From: Maribacter algarum (ex Lu et al. 2025) (nom. illeg.)
GTDB lineage: Bacteria > Bacteroidota > Bacteroidia > Flavobacteriales > Flavobacteriaceae
Reading direction: 5' to 3'
Length of the DNA: 64,000 nucleotides
NCBI GenBank assembly: GCA_947495915.1
Contig: CANMAW010000004.1
Span: forward strand, 124,001 to 188,000
Part shown: one piece after another, positions 16,482 to 26,001 of the stretch
Numbering within the stretch: position 1 is the stretch's first letter
Layout of the letters: the number at the start of each line of letters is the position of its first letter
Position numbers and translations under genes: made by a program
The notes under the pieces: model-generated
Database searches by the model: none
The model's input: the letters and a program-made list of their open reading frames with translations, nothing else
Told to the model about the DNA's origin: nothing

Positions 16482-17204
16482 TTAGGTAAGTAAATTGCCC
16501 TCATCATCCCAGGTGGCTATGGTGCCTCGTGTACTTTGGTCGATGCATTTTGCTATCCACTCCGGATCGTAGGCGACACCGTGTTGATCAAGAACATCTT
16601 GCGGCACTCCATCCCAAACATTAGGTTGATTTCCTTTATATCCTAATTCGGCAATACCCACCTTAGATGTATAATACCCAGTAACGGTTAAACCTCGCAT
16701 GGTATAAAAAAACTGGATTTCTAAAGGCTGCTTTTCCAAAGGAATTTCTGTATCGTGCCAGCATATTTCATCGCAAATTTGTTTTTTTTGCGCTAAGGTA
16801 GCCGACTTAAACTCTGTTCCAAATTCCGTGTTGCTTTTATGATCTAACCACATCAAGCCTCCTAAAAGTGTAGGTGCCATCGACGGAATGTCTTTCCCCA
16901 TAAACTCAACCAATGCCGGAACCTCTGCTTCAATCGGACCACCATGTGGTTCTTTCGGCGGAAGTATGACAACACTTAAGGCCGCAATAGTCTCCATTTC
17001 ATGCTCATTGAACAATTGTTCTGCATTTAGTTTTTCTATACGCTCTAACTCTGCAGGAGTTCGACCAAAATATTTTTCTGTACTTTGAGAAATTGCTTCA
17101 TCAACACTTTCTCCGTTTTCCGTTTTACATGAATTGAACACTAAGCCTGATCCTGCTGCGGCACCTCCAAGTATTAGGGTCTGTAAACTTTTTCTTCTAT
17201 CCAT
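16482..17204 (-). CDS. gluconate 2-dehydrogenase subunit 3-like protein (GMC partner)
   Basis: A 240-residue protein with a Tat-like leader MDRRKSLQTLILGGAAAGSG and a following lipoprotein-like Cys (FNSC). The remainder fits the small gamma-type subunit family (gluconate_2-dh3): an EHEMETIAALSVVILPP segment, then a helical body with TMRGLTVTGYYTS and AYDPEWI. Known members form a complex with a GMC flavoprotein and help its export and cofactor insertion through the Tat pathway. The GMC gene ends 3 bp upstream, so the two form an operon and probably a periplasmic complex. A shorter paralogue occurs at 60.6 kb with the second GMC gene. Confidence 0.88.
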   Translation of the reverse strand: MDRRKSLQTLILGGAAAGSGLVFNSCKTENGESVDEAISQSTEKYFGRTPAELERIEKLNAEQLFNEHEMETIAALSVVILPPKEPHGGPIEAEVPALVEFMGKDIPSMAPTLLGGLMWLDHKSNTEFGTEFKSATLAQKKQICDEICWHDTEIPLEKQPLEIQFFYTMRGLTVTGYYTSKVGIAELGYKGNQPNVWDGVPQDVLDQHGVAYDPEWIAKCIDQSTRGTIATWDDEGNLLT

Positions 17205-17207
17205 TTC

Positions 17208-18929
17208 CTAAATATTTTGTGCTTTTAATTGTTCTATAATATAATCTGATGCTCTCCACGATAGTGCCATAATTGTCCATGTACAGTTTTTATCGGCTTG
17301 AGATACAAACACACCTGCATCCACTACAAATACATTATCAACATCATGCAGTTGTTGAAATTTATTGGTCACCGATGTTTTAGGGTCATCACCCATTCTG
17401 GTGGTGCCAACTTCATGAATTATTTCACCCGGCGCATGTAGGCCATAGTCTTTATCTTTTCCTGGTTTTTCAGCTAAAGGAATTCCTCCCATATTATGAA
17501 TTAGCTCCTCAAAGGTTTCATGCATATGCTTGGCTTGAGCTCTCTCGTAATCAGACCATTGGTAATTAAATTTCAACACAGGAATTCCGTATTCATCAAC
17601 CGTAGTCGGGTCTATTTCACAATAGTTTTCTTTTCGGGCTAAGCCTTCCCCTCTTCCTCCAAATCCTATGACTGCGCCATAGTACTTTTTAACATCATCA
17701 CGAAGGCTATCTCCATAACCTCCAACTTTTAAGCCCAAGTACTTGTTCATTCCATTTGGATCCCAACCAAATCCATAATTCGGTTGGCCCATTCCACCCC
17801 ATACTTCAATATGATATCCTCTGGGAAAATCTAGTTTGGAATTATCACCCCACCACGGTGAATAAACATGCATACCTCCTACTCCATCTTCATTATAGGA
17901 TGTTTTTCGATTCATTAAACCAGGAATTAACCCTGCTGCACTTGCACCAGTAGAATCATGTAAATATTTACCAACTAAGTCACTGCTGTTTCCTAATCCG
18001 TTAGGGTGTTGTTTACTTTTAGAATTCAATAGTATTCGGGCAGAGCTACATGCTGAGGCCGCAAGAACCACTACTTTTGCCCGTAGTTTGTATTCTTTAC
18101 GATCTTCTTTGTTGATATAAGATACCCCTGTGGCTTTCCCTTCTTCATTTACCAAAACTTCTCGAACCATACTGTTTACATACAGCTTCACACGACCTCC
18201 GCTTTTTTGTGCTGGAAAGATCAAACAACTACCTGCTGAAAAATCAGCATATACAGAGCAAGATCTTCCACATTGTCCACAATAAAAACAAACTCCTCTA
18301 TCATTGTTTATTTTTTTTGTAAGCATTGATAATCTACCAGGAATAACCGGAATGTTAGTTTTTTTTGCGCCATTTATATAAAATAACTCATGTAATCTGG
18401 GTTTTGGTGGAGGAAGAAAAAAACCATCAGGGTCATTTTCTCTGCCTTCATTAGTACCAAAAACACCAATCAATTTATCTAATTTATCATAATAAGGTTT
18501 AACATCTTCATAGCCGATTGGCCAATCATCACCATGACCATCACGTGTTTTACCTTTAAAATCTTTAGGTCCGAAACGTAGTGATATACGACCCCAGTGA
18601 TTGGTACGACCGCCAAGCATTCTAGCTCTCCACCATCGAAACGTAGATCCTTCGGCATGGGTATATGGTTCCCCTTCAACTTCCCAATCACCCCAAGACA
18701 TATCCCACTCACCAAATGCTCTATCGGTACCAGCCCCTCTTCTCGGCGATTCATAAGGCCATTTTAGTTGAGTTCTTGTTACCGGATCAGCTGGGTCGAA
18801 AAAAGGACCTGCCTCGACCACAGCTACATTTAAACCTGCATCTGCTAATTGCTTCGTAGCCATACCTCCTCCTGCACCTGAACCTACTATTATGACATCA
18901 TATACCTCTGATGATTCCTTAATCTGCAT
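17208..18929 (-). CDS. GMC-family FAD oxidoreductase, sugar 3-dehydrogenase-like
   Basis: A 573-residue flavoprotein. The Rossmann FAD site is at residues 10-40 (YDVIIVGSGAGGGMATKQLA ending in VVEAG). The GMC signature region includes RMLGGRTNHWGRISLRFG. The C-terminal catalytic block includes HEVGTTRMGDDPKTSV and NVFVVDAGVFVSQ. A cysteine cluster C214-x2-C217-x2-C220-x3-C224 (CFYCGQCGRSC) sits where bacterial FAD-glucose and fructose dehydrogenases carry an Fe-S cluster, so an Fe-S relay is likely. It has no signal peptide of its own; the Tat leader on the partner subunit would carry it by piggy-back. It probably oxidises a sugar or glycoside, perhaps at C3; substrate unproven. Confidence 0.88.
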   Translation of the reverse strand: MQIKESSEVYDVIIVGSGAGGGMATKQLADAGLNVAVVEAGPFFDPADPVTRTQLKWPYESPRRGAGTDRAFGEWDMSWGDWEVEGEPYTHAEGSTFRWWRARMLGGRTNHWGRISLRFGPKDFKGKTRDGHGDDWPIGYEDVKPYYDKLDKLIGVFGTNEGRENDPDGFFLPPPKPRLHELFYINGAKKTNIPVIPGRLSMLTKKINNDRGVCFYCGQCGRSCSVYADFSAGSCLIFPAQKSGGRVKLYVNSMVREVLVNEEGKATGVSYINKEDRKEYKLRAKVVVLAASACSSARILLNSKSKQHPNGLGNSSDLVGKYLHDSTGASAAGLIPGLMNRKTSYNEDGVGGMHVYSPWWGDNSKLDFPRGYHIEVWGGMGQPNYGFGWDPNGMNKYLGLKVGGYGDSLRDDVKKYYGAVIGFGGRGEGLARKENYCEIDPTTVDEYGIPVLKFNYQWSDYERAQAKHMHETFEELIHNMGGIPLAEKPGKDKDYGLHAPGEIIHEVGTTRMGDDPKTSVTNKFQQLHDVDNVFVVDAGVFVSQADKNCTWTIMALSWRASDYIIEQLKAQNI

Positions 18930-19501
18930 ATTTAAAAAATTTAGTTGTGGTAATTTAAGATAATTTTAAAACACCTTGCAGAAATTTATACCAACAGCAA
19001 AGGAATTGACATGAATCAACACAAAATTTAGTATTAACCTTAAATTATCTACTATAATAGAAAGTTCATTTCTTATCATTCAAGGTCATTAAAAGTTGAA
19101 TAAGCTGGTTTAAAACTAATCATAATTGGCAATTAATAAGTTTTAAAAAATTGAACACAAAAAACCGTAAAATACAATCTTAGGTTATAGTATTAAATAA
19201 AGTTATATTTCAACGTCCTCAGATATATTAGCAATTATTTCAATGACTAATATAGTATGATCTTAATTCTAAAGGCTTCCTAGAAGCTATTGAAGCTAAA
19301 GCGCTGCTGCAAAGAACGCATCTTAGCGGTTTAAATAGCTACCTATTTGACAACAACATTTATCAAGGCTAATTTATAATTATTTGATACTATTATTTAA
19401 ACGGTAAACAGTAGGTTTCAAATATGAATTCACTTAACTAGTTACAAGGAATTCAGTTTTTTTCTTCGATTGATTTCTCTATGATGTTAAAGACTTAGTT
19501 T
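18930..19501. other. intergenic region between GMC operon and efflux operon
   Basis: About 570 bp, AT-rich, serving as upstream DNA for both the minus-strand GMC operon and the plus-strand efflux operon. It contains a possible gene remnant (19256-19372). No repeat or IS end was recognised. Confidence 0.5.
19256..19372 (+). pseudogene. possible coding remnant of about 38 codons
   Basis: An open frame without a start codon that reads like protein: GFLEAIEAKALLQRTHLSGL continuing to NSYLFDNNIYQG and a stop. Local base use is richer in G and C (GCGCTGCTG) than the flanking DNA. The parent family is not recognised. It may be the 3' end of a decayed gene, or chance. Confidence 0.3.
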
Positions 19502-19564
19502 ATGAAACTTTTAACTTTAGTTGCACATACAACAGTTTCGATTTTGATTAGTTTCGCAAAATGA
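19502..19564 (+). CDS. possible 20-residue leader peptide overlapping MarR start
   Basis: MKLLTLVAHTTVSILISFAK is an in-frame small ORF whose TGA overlaps the marR ATG as ATGA, the arrangement used for translational coupling. It is hydrophobic and has a plausible start. However, the marR promoter -7 element may lie inside it (TAACTTTA at 19512-19519), in which case it is not transcribed. Confidence 0.3.
   Translation: MKLLTLVAHTTVSILISFAK
19520..19533. promoter_or_regulatory. candidate MarR operator
   Basis: GTTGCACATACAAC is a short dyad (GTTG/CAAC arms, 6-bp spacer) 27 bp before the marR start. It overlaps a possible promoter element, as expected for an autoregulated MarR gene. It is a weak, single-copy match. 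Confidence 0.35.
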
Positions 19565-20037
19565 AATCGGAACAACCAACCGTCGATTTTGAAAAATCTT
19601 TAGGCCCTTGGATCGGTAGAACTTCTAAGATTACCGATTACCATTTACAGGAGGCAATGCAACGCCATGGCCTAGATTTATCTAAAGAACAAATGATTGT
19701 TTTAAAAAAACTTCAAGTTCAAGATGGCATGAATCAAAATGAATTGGCGCAGCTCATTTATCGTGACAAATCTTCTTTAGCACGATTGTTATCTAAAATG
19801 GAGAAGAAAGACTTTATTCTCAGAAAACAAAGTAAACATGATAAAAGAATAAATGCAGTCTATTTAACAGAAAAAGGAAGGCTGACATTTGAGAATAGCC
19901 TTGCTGCTATTGAAGAGGTTATTGCTATTATGGAAAAGAATATTTCTAAGAAAGAGAAGCAAATAGTCATTGAAATTCTAAAAAAAGTTCAAAATAATTT
20001 TACCAACCACAATCTAGCACAATTACCAATAAAATGA
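19561..20037 (+). CDS. MarR-family regulator of the efflux operon
   Basis: A 158-residue winged-helix protein. The DNA-binding core is at about 55-100: MNQNELAQLIYRDKSSLARL followed by the wing SKHDKRINAVYLTEKG. Dimerisation helices flank it. Its stop overlaps the start of the adaptor gene by 4 bp (ATGA), making it the first gene of a MarR-adaptor-RND-TolC operon. By analogy with other MarR/efflux operons it probably represses this operon until a small phenolic or lipophilic ligand binds. Confidence 0.92.
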   Translation: MKSEQPTVDFEKSLGPWIGRTSKITDYHLQEAMQRHGLDLSKEQMIVLKKLQVQDGMNQNELAQLIYRDKSSLARLLSKMEKKDFILRKQSKHDKRINAVYLTEKGRLTFENSLAAIEEVIAIMEKNISKKEKQIVIEILKKVQNNFTNHNLAQLPIK

Positions 20038-21161
20038 GAAAAATAATACTTTCAATTTTAGGCGTTTTACTAATCATCGGTGGCTTTTTCGGTGCAAAAG
20101 CCATAGTTGACAATAAAAAGAGTTTTAAACCAAAAGCTCAAAAAGTAGTCAAAACCGTGATTACTGAAGTTGTTCAGAACGGAACGGTACCTATTGTTGT
20201 ACCTGCTAACGGAAATTTGGTAGCTAAAAACAGGGTAGAACTTTATTCTGAGGTTCAAGGTGTATTTAGAAAAGGTAGTAAGTTGTTTAAAACTGGTGAG
20301 AGATATAACAAAGGAGAGTCGATTATACGAATTGATGCCTCAGAATATGCTGCAAGTGTTCAATCTGCAAAAAGTAATCTCTACAATCAATTAACTTCAA
20401 TTATGCCTGATTTGAGGTTAGATTACCCAGAGTTTTTCCCTAAATGGCAAACTTATCTGTCTAGTTTTGATATGGCTCGACCAACACCAGAATTGCCAGA
20501 AATGAATTCTGAAAAAGAAAAATTTTTTATCAGTGGGCGCGGCATACTAACCAGTTTTTACAATGTTAAAAACTTAGAACAACGACTTTCTAAATATCGA
20601 ATTTCAGCTCCGTTTAATGGGGTACTTACTGAAACTTTAGTTACTGAAGGCACTTTAGTTCGTGCGGGACAGAAACTCGGAGAATTTATAAATACCGACG
20701 TATATGAATTAGAAGTAGCAGTCAGTAAAACATTCAGTGATTTGCTGCAGGTTGGAGAAAAAGTAGCACTTTCAGCTATGAATGATGCTAAAACATATAC
20801 CGGAACAGTTGCAAGAATTAATGGTCGGGTTGATCAAGCCTCGCAAACCATAAAAGCGTTTATTGAGGTTAATGATGGTACATTACGCGAAGGCATGTAC
20901 CTTGAAGCTAATTTAGATGCGAAACAAGAAATAGACGCCATAGAAGTGGATAGAAATTTACTTTTAGAAGGCGACAAGATATTTGTAGTTCGTGATACTA
21001 TTTTAGACATTATTGACGTAAAACCAGTTTATTTTACGGATAAAAAAGTGGTATTAAAAGAAGTTCCTGATGGTACCGTAATAATGTCTAAACCACTGTT
21101 AGGCGCCTATACAGGAATGGCCGTAAAAGTATATCAAGAAAAAGCAAATACTGAAGGATAA
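20034..21161 (+). CDS. RND efflux periplasmic adaptor (HlyD/AcrA type)
   Basis: A 375-residue membrane-fusion protein. It has an N-terminal membrane anchor (about residues 1-24: IILSILGVLLIIGGFFGAKA), a lipoyl/barrel-sandwich region in two halves (VPANGNLVAKNRVELYSEV and YRISAPFNGVLTETLVTEGT) and a beta-barrel (VGEKVALSAMNDAKTYTGTV). The alpha-hairpin is short (about residues 105-175). It links the inner-membrane pump to the TolC channel. It overlaps marR by 4 bp and the pump gene by 1 bp, so the three are translationally coupled. Confidence 0.92.
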   Translation: MRKIILSILGVLLIIGGFFGAKAIVDNKKSFKPKAQKVVKTVITEVVQNGTVPIVVPANGNLVAKNRVELYSEVQGVFRKGSKLFKTGERYNKGESIIRIDASEYAASVQSAKSNLYNQLTSIMPDLRLDYPEFFPKWQTYLSSFDMARPTPELPEMNSEKEKFFISGRGILTSFYNVKNLEQRLSKYRISAPFNGVLTETLVTEGTLVRAGQKLGEFINTDVYELEVAVSKTFSDLLQVGEKVALSAMNDAKTYTGTVARINGRVDQASQTIKAFIEVNDGTLREGMYLEANLDAKQEIDAIEVDRNLLLEGDKIFVVRDTILDIIDVKPVYFTDKKVVLKEVPDGTVIMSKPLLGAYTGMAVKVYQEKANTEG

Positions 21162-24100
21162 TGCGAAAAGTAATAGAGTATTTTATTCGGTATCACGTTG
21201 CTGTAAATGTCATTATCATTGCCTTTGCGGTTTTTGGAATATTTGGAGCTAAGTCTTTAAACTCTTCTTTTTTTCCCTTAACTGAATCAAAAAACATACT
21301 AATTACCATCACTTATCCTGGGGCATCTCCTCAAGAAGTTGAAGAGGGTATCGTTTTGAAAATTGAAGACAACTTAAAAGGTTTACAAGGTGTTGATCGT
21401 GTTACCTCTACCTCTAGAGAAAATAGTGGTAGCATAAATGTTGAAATAGAAAAAGGCCAAGATATTGACTTTATGCTACTTGAAGTCAAGAATGCCGTTG
21501 ATCGGGTACCTACATTTCCAACGGGTATGGAGCCACTAATTGTTGCTAAACTCGAAGTGGTACGTCAAACCATCAGCTTTGCAATTAGTGGGGAGAATAT
21601 TCCACTTAAAACCTTGAAGCAAATTGGCCGGCAAATTGAAAATGATATCCGCGGCATTGACGGAATTTCACAAATTGAATTATCGGGGTTTCCTCTTGAA
21701 GAAATTGAAATAGCTGTTAATGAAAACAGTTTACTAGCCTATAATATGTCTTTTGCTGAAGTTGCTACTGCTGTTGGAAACGCCAATATTTTAGTAACTG
21801 GGGGAAACATTAAAACAAGCGCAGAAGAATATCTGATTCGAGCTAATAATCGCTCATACTACGGTGATGAATTATCAAACATAATTATAAGGGCGAATTC
21901 ATCTGGTCAAACTGTTCGATTAAAAGATGTTGCTGTAATTCGTGATCGCTTCTCTGAAACTCCAAATACTTCCTATTTTAATGGTCAAGTTGCTGTAAAT
22001 ACCACCATTACGAGCACCAATACTGAAGATTTAATTGACTCCGCTGATAAAGTAAATGCCTACGTTGTAGATTTCAATCAAAAATATGACAACGTTAAAC
22101 TTAGTGTTGTAAGTGACCAATCAGAAACTTTAAAGGGTAGAACGCAGTTATTGGTAACCAATGCATGGCAAGGTATGCTATTGGTACTCATTTTTCTATC
22201 ACTTTTCTTGAATACGCGACTTGCGTTTTGGGTTGCATTTGGATTACCGGTTGCATTTTTAGGCATGTTCGTTTTTGCTGGTTTCTTTGATGTTACGATC
22301 AATGTACTTTCATTGTTTGGTATGATAATCGTAATTGGAATTTTAGTTGATGACGGAATTGTTATTGCCGAAAACATTTACCAGCATTATGAAAAAGGAA
22401 AGAGTCCTGCTCAGGCTGCTATCGATGGTACATTAGAGGTATTACCTCCTATTATTTCTGCGATAATCACCACTATTTTAGCCTTTTCAATCTTTCTGTT
22501 TTTAGATAGTAGAATTGGAGAGTTTTTTAGTGAAGTTGCCGTAATTGTAATTTTAACTCTAGTTGTTTCTTTGGTTGAAGCTTTAATAATACTACCTGCC
22601 CATTTAGCGCACTCAAAAGCATTACAACCTGTTGAAAAAAAGCCAAAAACCGCTATAGGAAGAGCATTTGCTGAATTACGAATTATCAATGAAATGGGTG
22701 ATCGATTTATGGCTTGGATGAGGGATAACCTTTACAGTCCGATATTTAGGTTTGCTCTTAAATACAAACTGCTAACCTTTGGTATATTCGCTATGGCTTT
22801 GCTACTATCATTTGGCTCTGTAGGAGGAGGAATTGTTCGAACTTCCTTTTTCCCAAGAATCGCTAGTGATCGAGTACAAATTGAGTTGTCGATGCCTAAC
22901 GGAACCAATGAAAAGGTTACCGACTCTATTATTACTTTAATTGAAGAAAAAGCAAAAATTGTAAACGAAGAACTTACTGAAAAATACTTGAAGGGTTCTG
23001 ATAAAATTCTTTTTGAAAATATCATTAAAACCGTAGGTCCTGGTTCTTCAACTGCGACGCTTCGAATAAATCTTTTACCAGGTGAAGAAAGACCTAATGA
23101 AATACGAGCAGACTTAATTACCAATAGATTAGATGAGCTCGTTGGACCTGTAATTGGCGTAGAGAGTTTGATTTACGGATCAGGAGGAAACTTTGGAGGT
23201 TCACCCGTTTCTGTTTCTATTTTAGGAAACAATATTAACGAGCTAAAAGCCGCCAAAGCCGAACTAAAAGCATATCTACTAAATAATTCAGCCCTTAAAG
23301 ACGTGTCGGATAACGACCCTGCCGGCATTAAAGAAATACGGCTTCAATTAAAAGAGAATGCCTATCTCTTAGGGCTTGATTTAAGAACTATCATGAATCA
23401 AGTCAGAGCTGGATTTTTTGGTTCTCAGGCTCAACGTTTTCAACGTGGTCAAGATGAAATTAGGGTATGGGTTCGCTATGACCGTGAGAACAGGTCTTCA
23501 ATTTCTGATTTAGATGAAATGCGTATAGTAACCCCTAGTGGTGATCGGGTACCTCTAAAAGAGATTGCTGAATATACAATTGAAAGAGGCGATGTTGCCA
23601 TAAATCGGCTTGAAGGAAGACGAGAAATTCAGGTTTCTGCAGATATGAAAAACCCCAAAGATAGTCCGACAGAAATTATGACCGAAATTCAAACTTTGGT
23701 TATGCCAGAAATTCAATCTAAGTATCCGACCGTAACCGCATCTTATGAAGGACAAAATAGAGAATTAGGTAAATTAACGGGGTCCTTAAATGTGGTTGGA
23801 TTATCAGTATTGGCTTTGATCTATATAACAATTGCTTTTACCTTCAGAAGTTTCAGCCAACCATTATTATTAATATTACTAATTCCATTTAGTATGACCG
23901 CTGTAATTTGGGGTCATTGGCTACATGATTTTCCGTTAAATATTTTATCATTACTAGGAATCATTGCCTTAGTAGGAATTATGGTGAATGATGGACTTGT
24001 ACTTATAGGTAAATTCAATTCTAATCTAAGAATGGGAATGACCTTTGATGATGCCATCTATGAAGCTGGGCGATCAAGATTCAGAGCCATCTTTTTAACT

Positions 24101-24412
24101 TCGATAACTACAATTGCTGGTTTAACACCTTTGATATTTGAAACTTCAAGGCAAGCTCAATTTCTAATTCCAATGGCAATTTCAATTGCTTACGGTATTG
24201 GTTTTGCTACGGTGCTAACTCTTGTAATGCTTCCACTTTTTCTCTCTTTTAGCAATAAATTCAAAGTAGGCACAAAATGGTTATATACTGGCTCTAACGT
24301 TACTAAAGAAGAAGTAGAAAGAGCTATTAAAGAGCAAAAGGATGACGAACATCTTCAGTTACAGACTGCAGATGCAAACAATTATAAAGAACCTAAATCT
24401 CAAAGCATTTAG
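21161..24412 (+). CDS. RND-family inner-membrane efflux pump
   Basis: A 1083-residue AcrB/MdtB-type transporter with the usual duplicated plan: TM1, a large periplasmic porter/docking loop, TM2-7, a second loop and TM8-12. Diagnostic pieces are TITYPGASPQEVEEGIVLKI in the first loop, the proton-relay region VIGILVDDGIVIAENIYQHY in TM4 (two consecutive Asp) and VGIMVNDGLVLIGKFN in the second half. The length is typical for the hydrophobic/amphiphilic efflux group. Its start overlaps the adaptor stop by 1 bp. Substrate unknown; algal phenolics or bromophenols are a plausible ecological guess only. Confidence 0.94.
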   Translation: MRKVIEYFIRYHVAVNVIIIAFAVFGIFGAKSLNSSFFPLTESKNILITITYPGASPQEVEEGIVLKIEDNLKGLQGVDRVTSTSRENSGSINVEIEKGQDIDFMLLEVKNAVDRVPTFPTGMEPLIVAKLEVVRQTISFAISGENIPLKTLKQIGRQIENDIRGIDGISQIELSGFPLEEIEIAVNENSLLAYNMSFAEVATAVGNANILVTGGNIKTSAEEYLIRANNRSYYGDELSNIIIRANSSGQTVRLKDVAVIRDRFSETPNTSYFNGQVAVNTTITSTNTEDLIDSADKVNAYVVDFNQKYDNVKLSVVSDQSETLKGRTQLLVTNAWQGMLLVLIFLSLFLNTRLAFWVAFGLPVAFLGMFVFAGFFDVTINVLSLFGMIIVIGILVDDGIVIAENIYQHYEKGKSPAQAAIDGTLEVLPPIISAIITTILAFSIFLFLDSRIGEFFSEVAVIVILTLVVSLVEALIILPAHLAHSKALQPVEKKPKTAIGRAFAELRIINEMGDRFMAWMRDNLYSPIFRFALKYKLLTFGIFAMALLLSFGSVGGGIVRTSFFPRIASDRVQIELSMPNGTNEKVTDSIITLIEEKAKIVNEELTEKYLKGSDKILFENIIKTVGPGSSTATLRINLLPGEERPNEIRADLITNRLDELVGPVIGVESLIYGSGGNFGGSPVSVSILGNNINELKAAKAELKAYLLNNSALKDVSDNDPAGIKEIRLQLKENAYLLGLDLRTIMNQVRAGFFGSQAQRFQRGQDEIRVWVRYDRENRSSISDLDEMRIVTPSGDRVPLKEIAEYTIERGDVAINRLEGRREIQVSADMKNPKDSPTEIMTEIQTLVMPEIQSKYPTVTASYEGQNRELGKLTGSLNVVGLSVLALIYITIAFTFRSFSQPLLLILLIPFSMTAVIWGHWLHDFPLNILSLLGIIALVGIMVNDGLVLIGKFNSNLRMGMTFDDAIYEAGRSRFRAIFLTSITTIAGLTPLIFETSRQAQFLIPMAISIAYGIGFATVLTLVMLPLFLSFSNKFKVGTKWLYTGSNVTKEEVERAIKEQKDDEHLQLQTADANNYKEPKSQSI

Positions 24413-24454
24413 ATCACCCAAACGATTCTTCCATATAAAAGAAGGTTTTAAAGA

Positions 24455-25807
24455 ATGAAACGAAATATTCAAATACTAACAGCTTGTTTATTAATTTTTT
24501 GCAACATTTTAAATGCTCAAGAAAACCTTTTATCTAAAGAAGAGGCCGTTAACATTGCCTTAGATCAAAACTTTGGAATAAAGGTGGCAAATAATAATGT
24601 AAAGATTGCGGAAAATAACAAGAGTATATTAAATAGTGGATACCTACCGACCCTTTCTAATACCACAAATGCCAATTATAATAGAGATGATTCTGTTATT
24701 GAATTTCCAGGTGTTTTCTCAGAAGATGGCACTCCGAGACCTGATACCGATATTTACAAAGCAGAAGCTCAGCGTTATAATTCTACCCTTAATGCAGATT
24801 TTATTTTATTTGACGGACTTGGAAGACACTACAACTATAAACGGCTAAAGGAGCAATACCAACTGAGCGAACTACAAGCTCGTGAAACGATTGAAAATAC
24901 AATTATACAGTTGTTCAGTGTTTATTTTGAAGTAGCCAGACTTACCGAAAACCAAAACGTTTTAGAACAAGCATTAGCAATTTCTACTCAAAGAATTAAA
25001 CGTGCAGAATATGCCTTTGAATATGGTCAAAACACGAAATTAGATATTTTAAACGCCCAAGTCGACGTTACCAATGACAGCATTAATTTACTAAACACTA
25101 AGCAACAACTTGCGAATACTAAAAGAGATTTAAACGTTGTTTTAAATCAAAATCTAAATACAAATTTTCAAGTAGACACCCTAGTTCAGTTTATACCTAA
25201 GTTGCAACTTGAAGAGCATATTGCCTCTGCTAACACGAACAATGTTGCCGTACTTCAAACTGAAAAAAACCTGTTAATTAATGAGTATGATATTAAAGTA
25301 AATACTTCTGGTTACCTACCAACTATTGGCTTAAATGGAACTTATGGTTGGAATTTGAATCAAAGTGCAGCCTCTGCATTTTTTCCTGGTTCTAACAATA
25401 CTACTTGGAATTTTGGTGTAGGCGCTCGATTAACATGGAATCTCTTTGATGGTGGAAGTACTACGGTACGTGTAAAAAACTCAAAAATCGCTTATGCCAA
25501 TCAAGAATTACTTCAACAACAGGTAAAACTTGAAGTTAACCGCGATTTAGAAAATGCCCTGGCGATTTATGAGAACCGATTAAACATATTTAAAATTCAA
25601 GAGCAGAATGTAATGACGAATCAAAATAACTTTGAAAGGTCAAAAGAACAGTTTCAATTGGGGCGAATAACCTCTATTGAATTTCGTCAAGCTCAAATCA
25701 ATCTTTTAAATGCTCAGACCAACAAAAACTTGGCAAAATACGATGCAAAACTTGCTGAACTCCAATTGCTGCAACTTACTGGTCAACTATTAAATATTAC
25801 ATTTTAA
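24455..25807 (+). CDS. TolC-family outer-membrane efflux channel
   Basis: A 450-residue protein with signal peptide MKRNIQILTACLLIFCNILNAQ (cleaved before ENLLSKEEAV). Two OEP repeats follow, with long periodic helices (for example AISTQRIKRAEYAFEYGQNT and ERSKEQFQLGRITSIEFRQA) and short beta segments (YNSTLNADFILFDG, GVGARLTWNLFDGG). These are the classic features of TolC trimers, which form a 12-strand barrel and a periplasmic tunnel. It lies 42 bp after the pump gene and completes the tripartite system. Confidence 0.93.
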   Translation: MKRNIQILTACLLIFCNILNAQENLLSKEEAVNIALDQNFGIKVANNNVKIAENNKSILNSGYLPTLSNTTNANYNRDDSVIEFPGVFSEDGTPRPDTDIYKAEAQRYNSTLNADFILFDGLGRHYNYKRLKEQYQLSELQARETIENTIIQLFSVYFEVARLTENQNVLEQALAISTQRIKRAEYAFEYGQNTKLDILNAQVDVTNDSINLLNTKQQLANTKRDLNVVLNQNLNTNFQVDTLVQFIPKLQLEEHIASANTNNVAVLQTEKNLLINEYDIKVNTSGYLPTIGLNGTYGWNLNQSAASAFFPGSNNTTWNFGVGARLTWNLFDGGSTTVRVKNSKIAYANQELLQQQVKLEVNRDLENALAIYENRLNIFKIQEQNVMTNQNNFERSKEQFQLGRITSIEFRQAQINLLNAQTNKNLAKYDAKLAELQLLQLTGQLLNITF

Positions 25808-25866
25808 ATGGGGCTTTTACTTTTGGTTAAAATATGGTTGTTTATAGTTAAATATTGAGTCGGTCA

Positions 25867-25904
25867 AGAATAGTCTTATTCTAACTTTATTGTCATCAAT
25901 AAAG
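25867..25904 (+). promoter_or_regulatory. two adjacent hairpins upstream of DUF5107 gene
   Basis: AGAATA-GTCT-TATTCT (25867-25882) is followed by CTTTATTG-TCAT-CAATAAAG (25885-25904), both perfect inverted repeats with 4-nt loops. No T-run follows, so these are not typical terminators. They may be operators for the 26002 gene or read-through barriers after tolC. Confidence 0.4.
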
Positions 25905-26001
25905 ATTCAAACGTGTAAATCATTCGTAGTAACAATCTAGCCATTTGTACTTTGGTTTAGGTCTTCATGTTTGTAACTTGTTGCTAATCAAAAACAACAT
26001 T

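Noticed and set aside
22078-23124. Several minus-strand open frames inside the RND pump gene
   Set aside because: They mirror the hydrophobic helices of the pump on the antisense strand and have no independent features.
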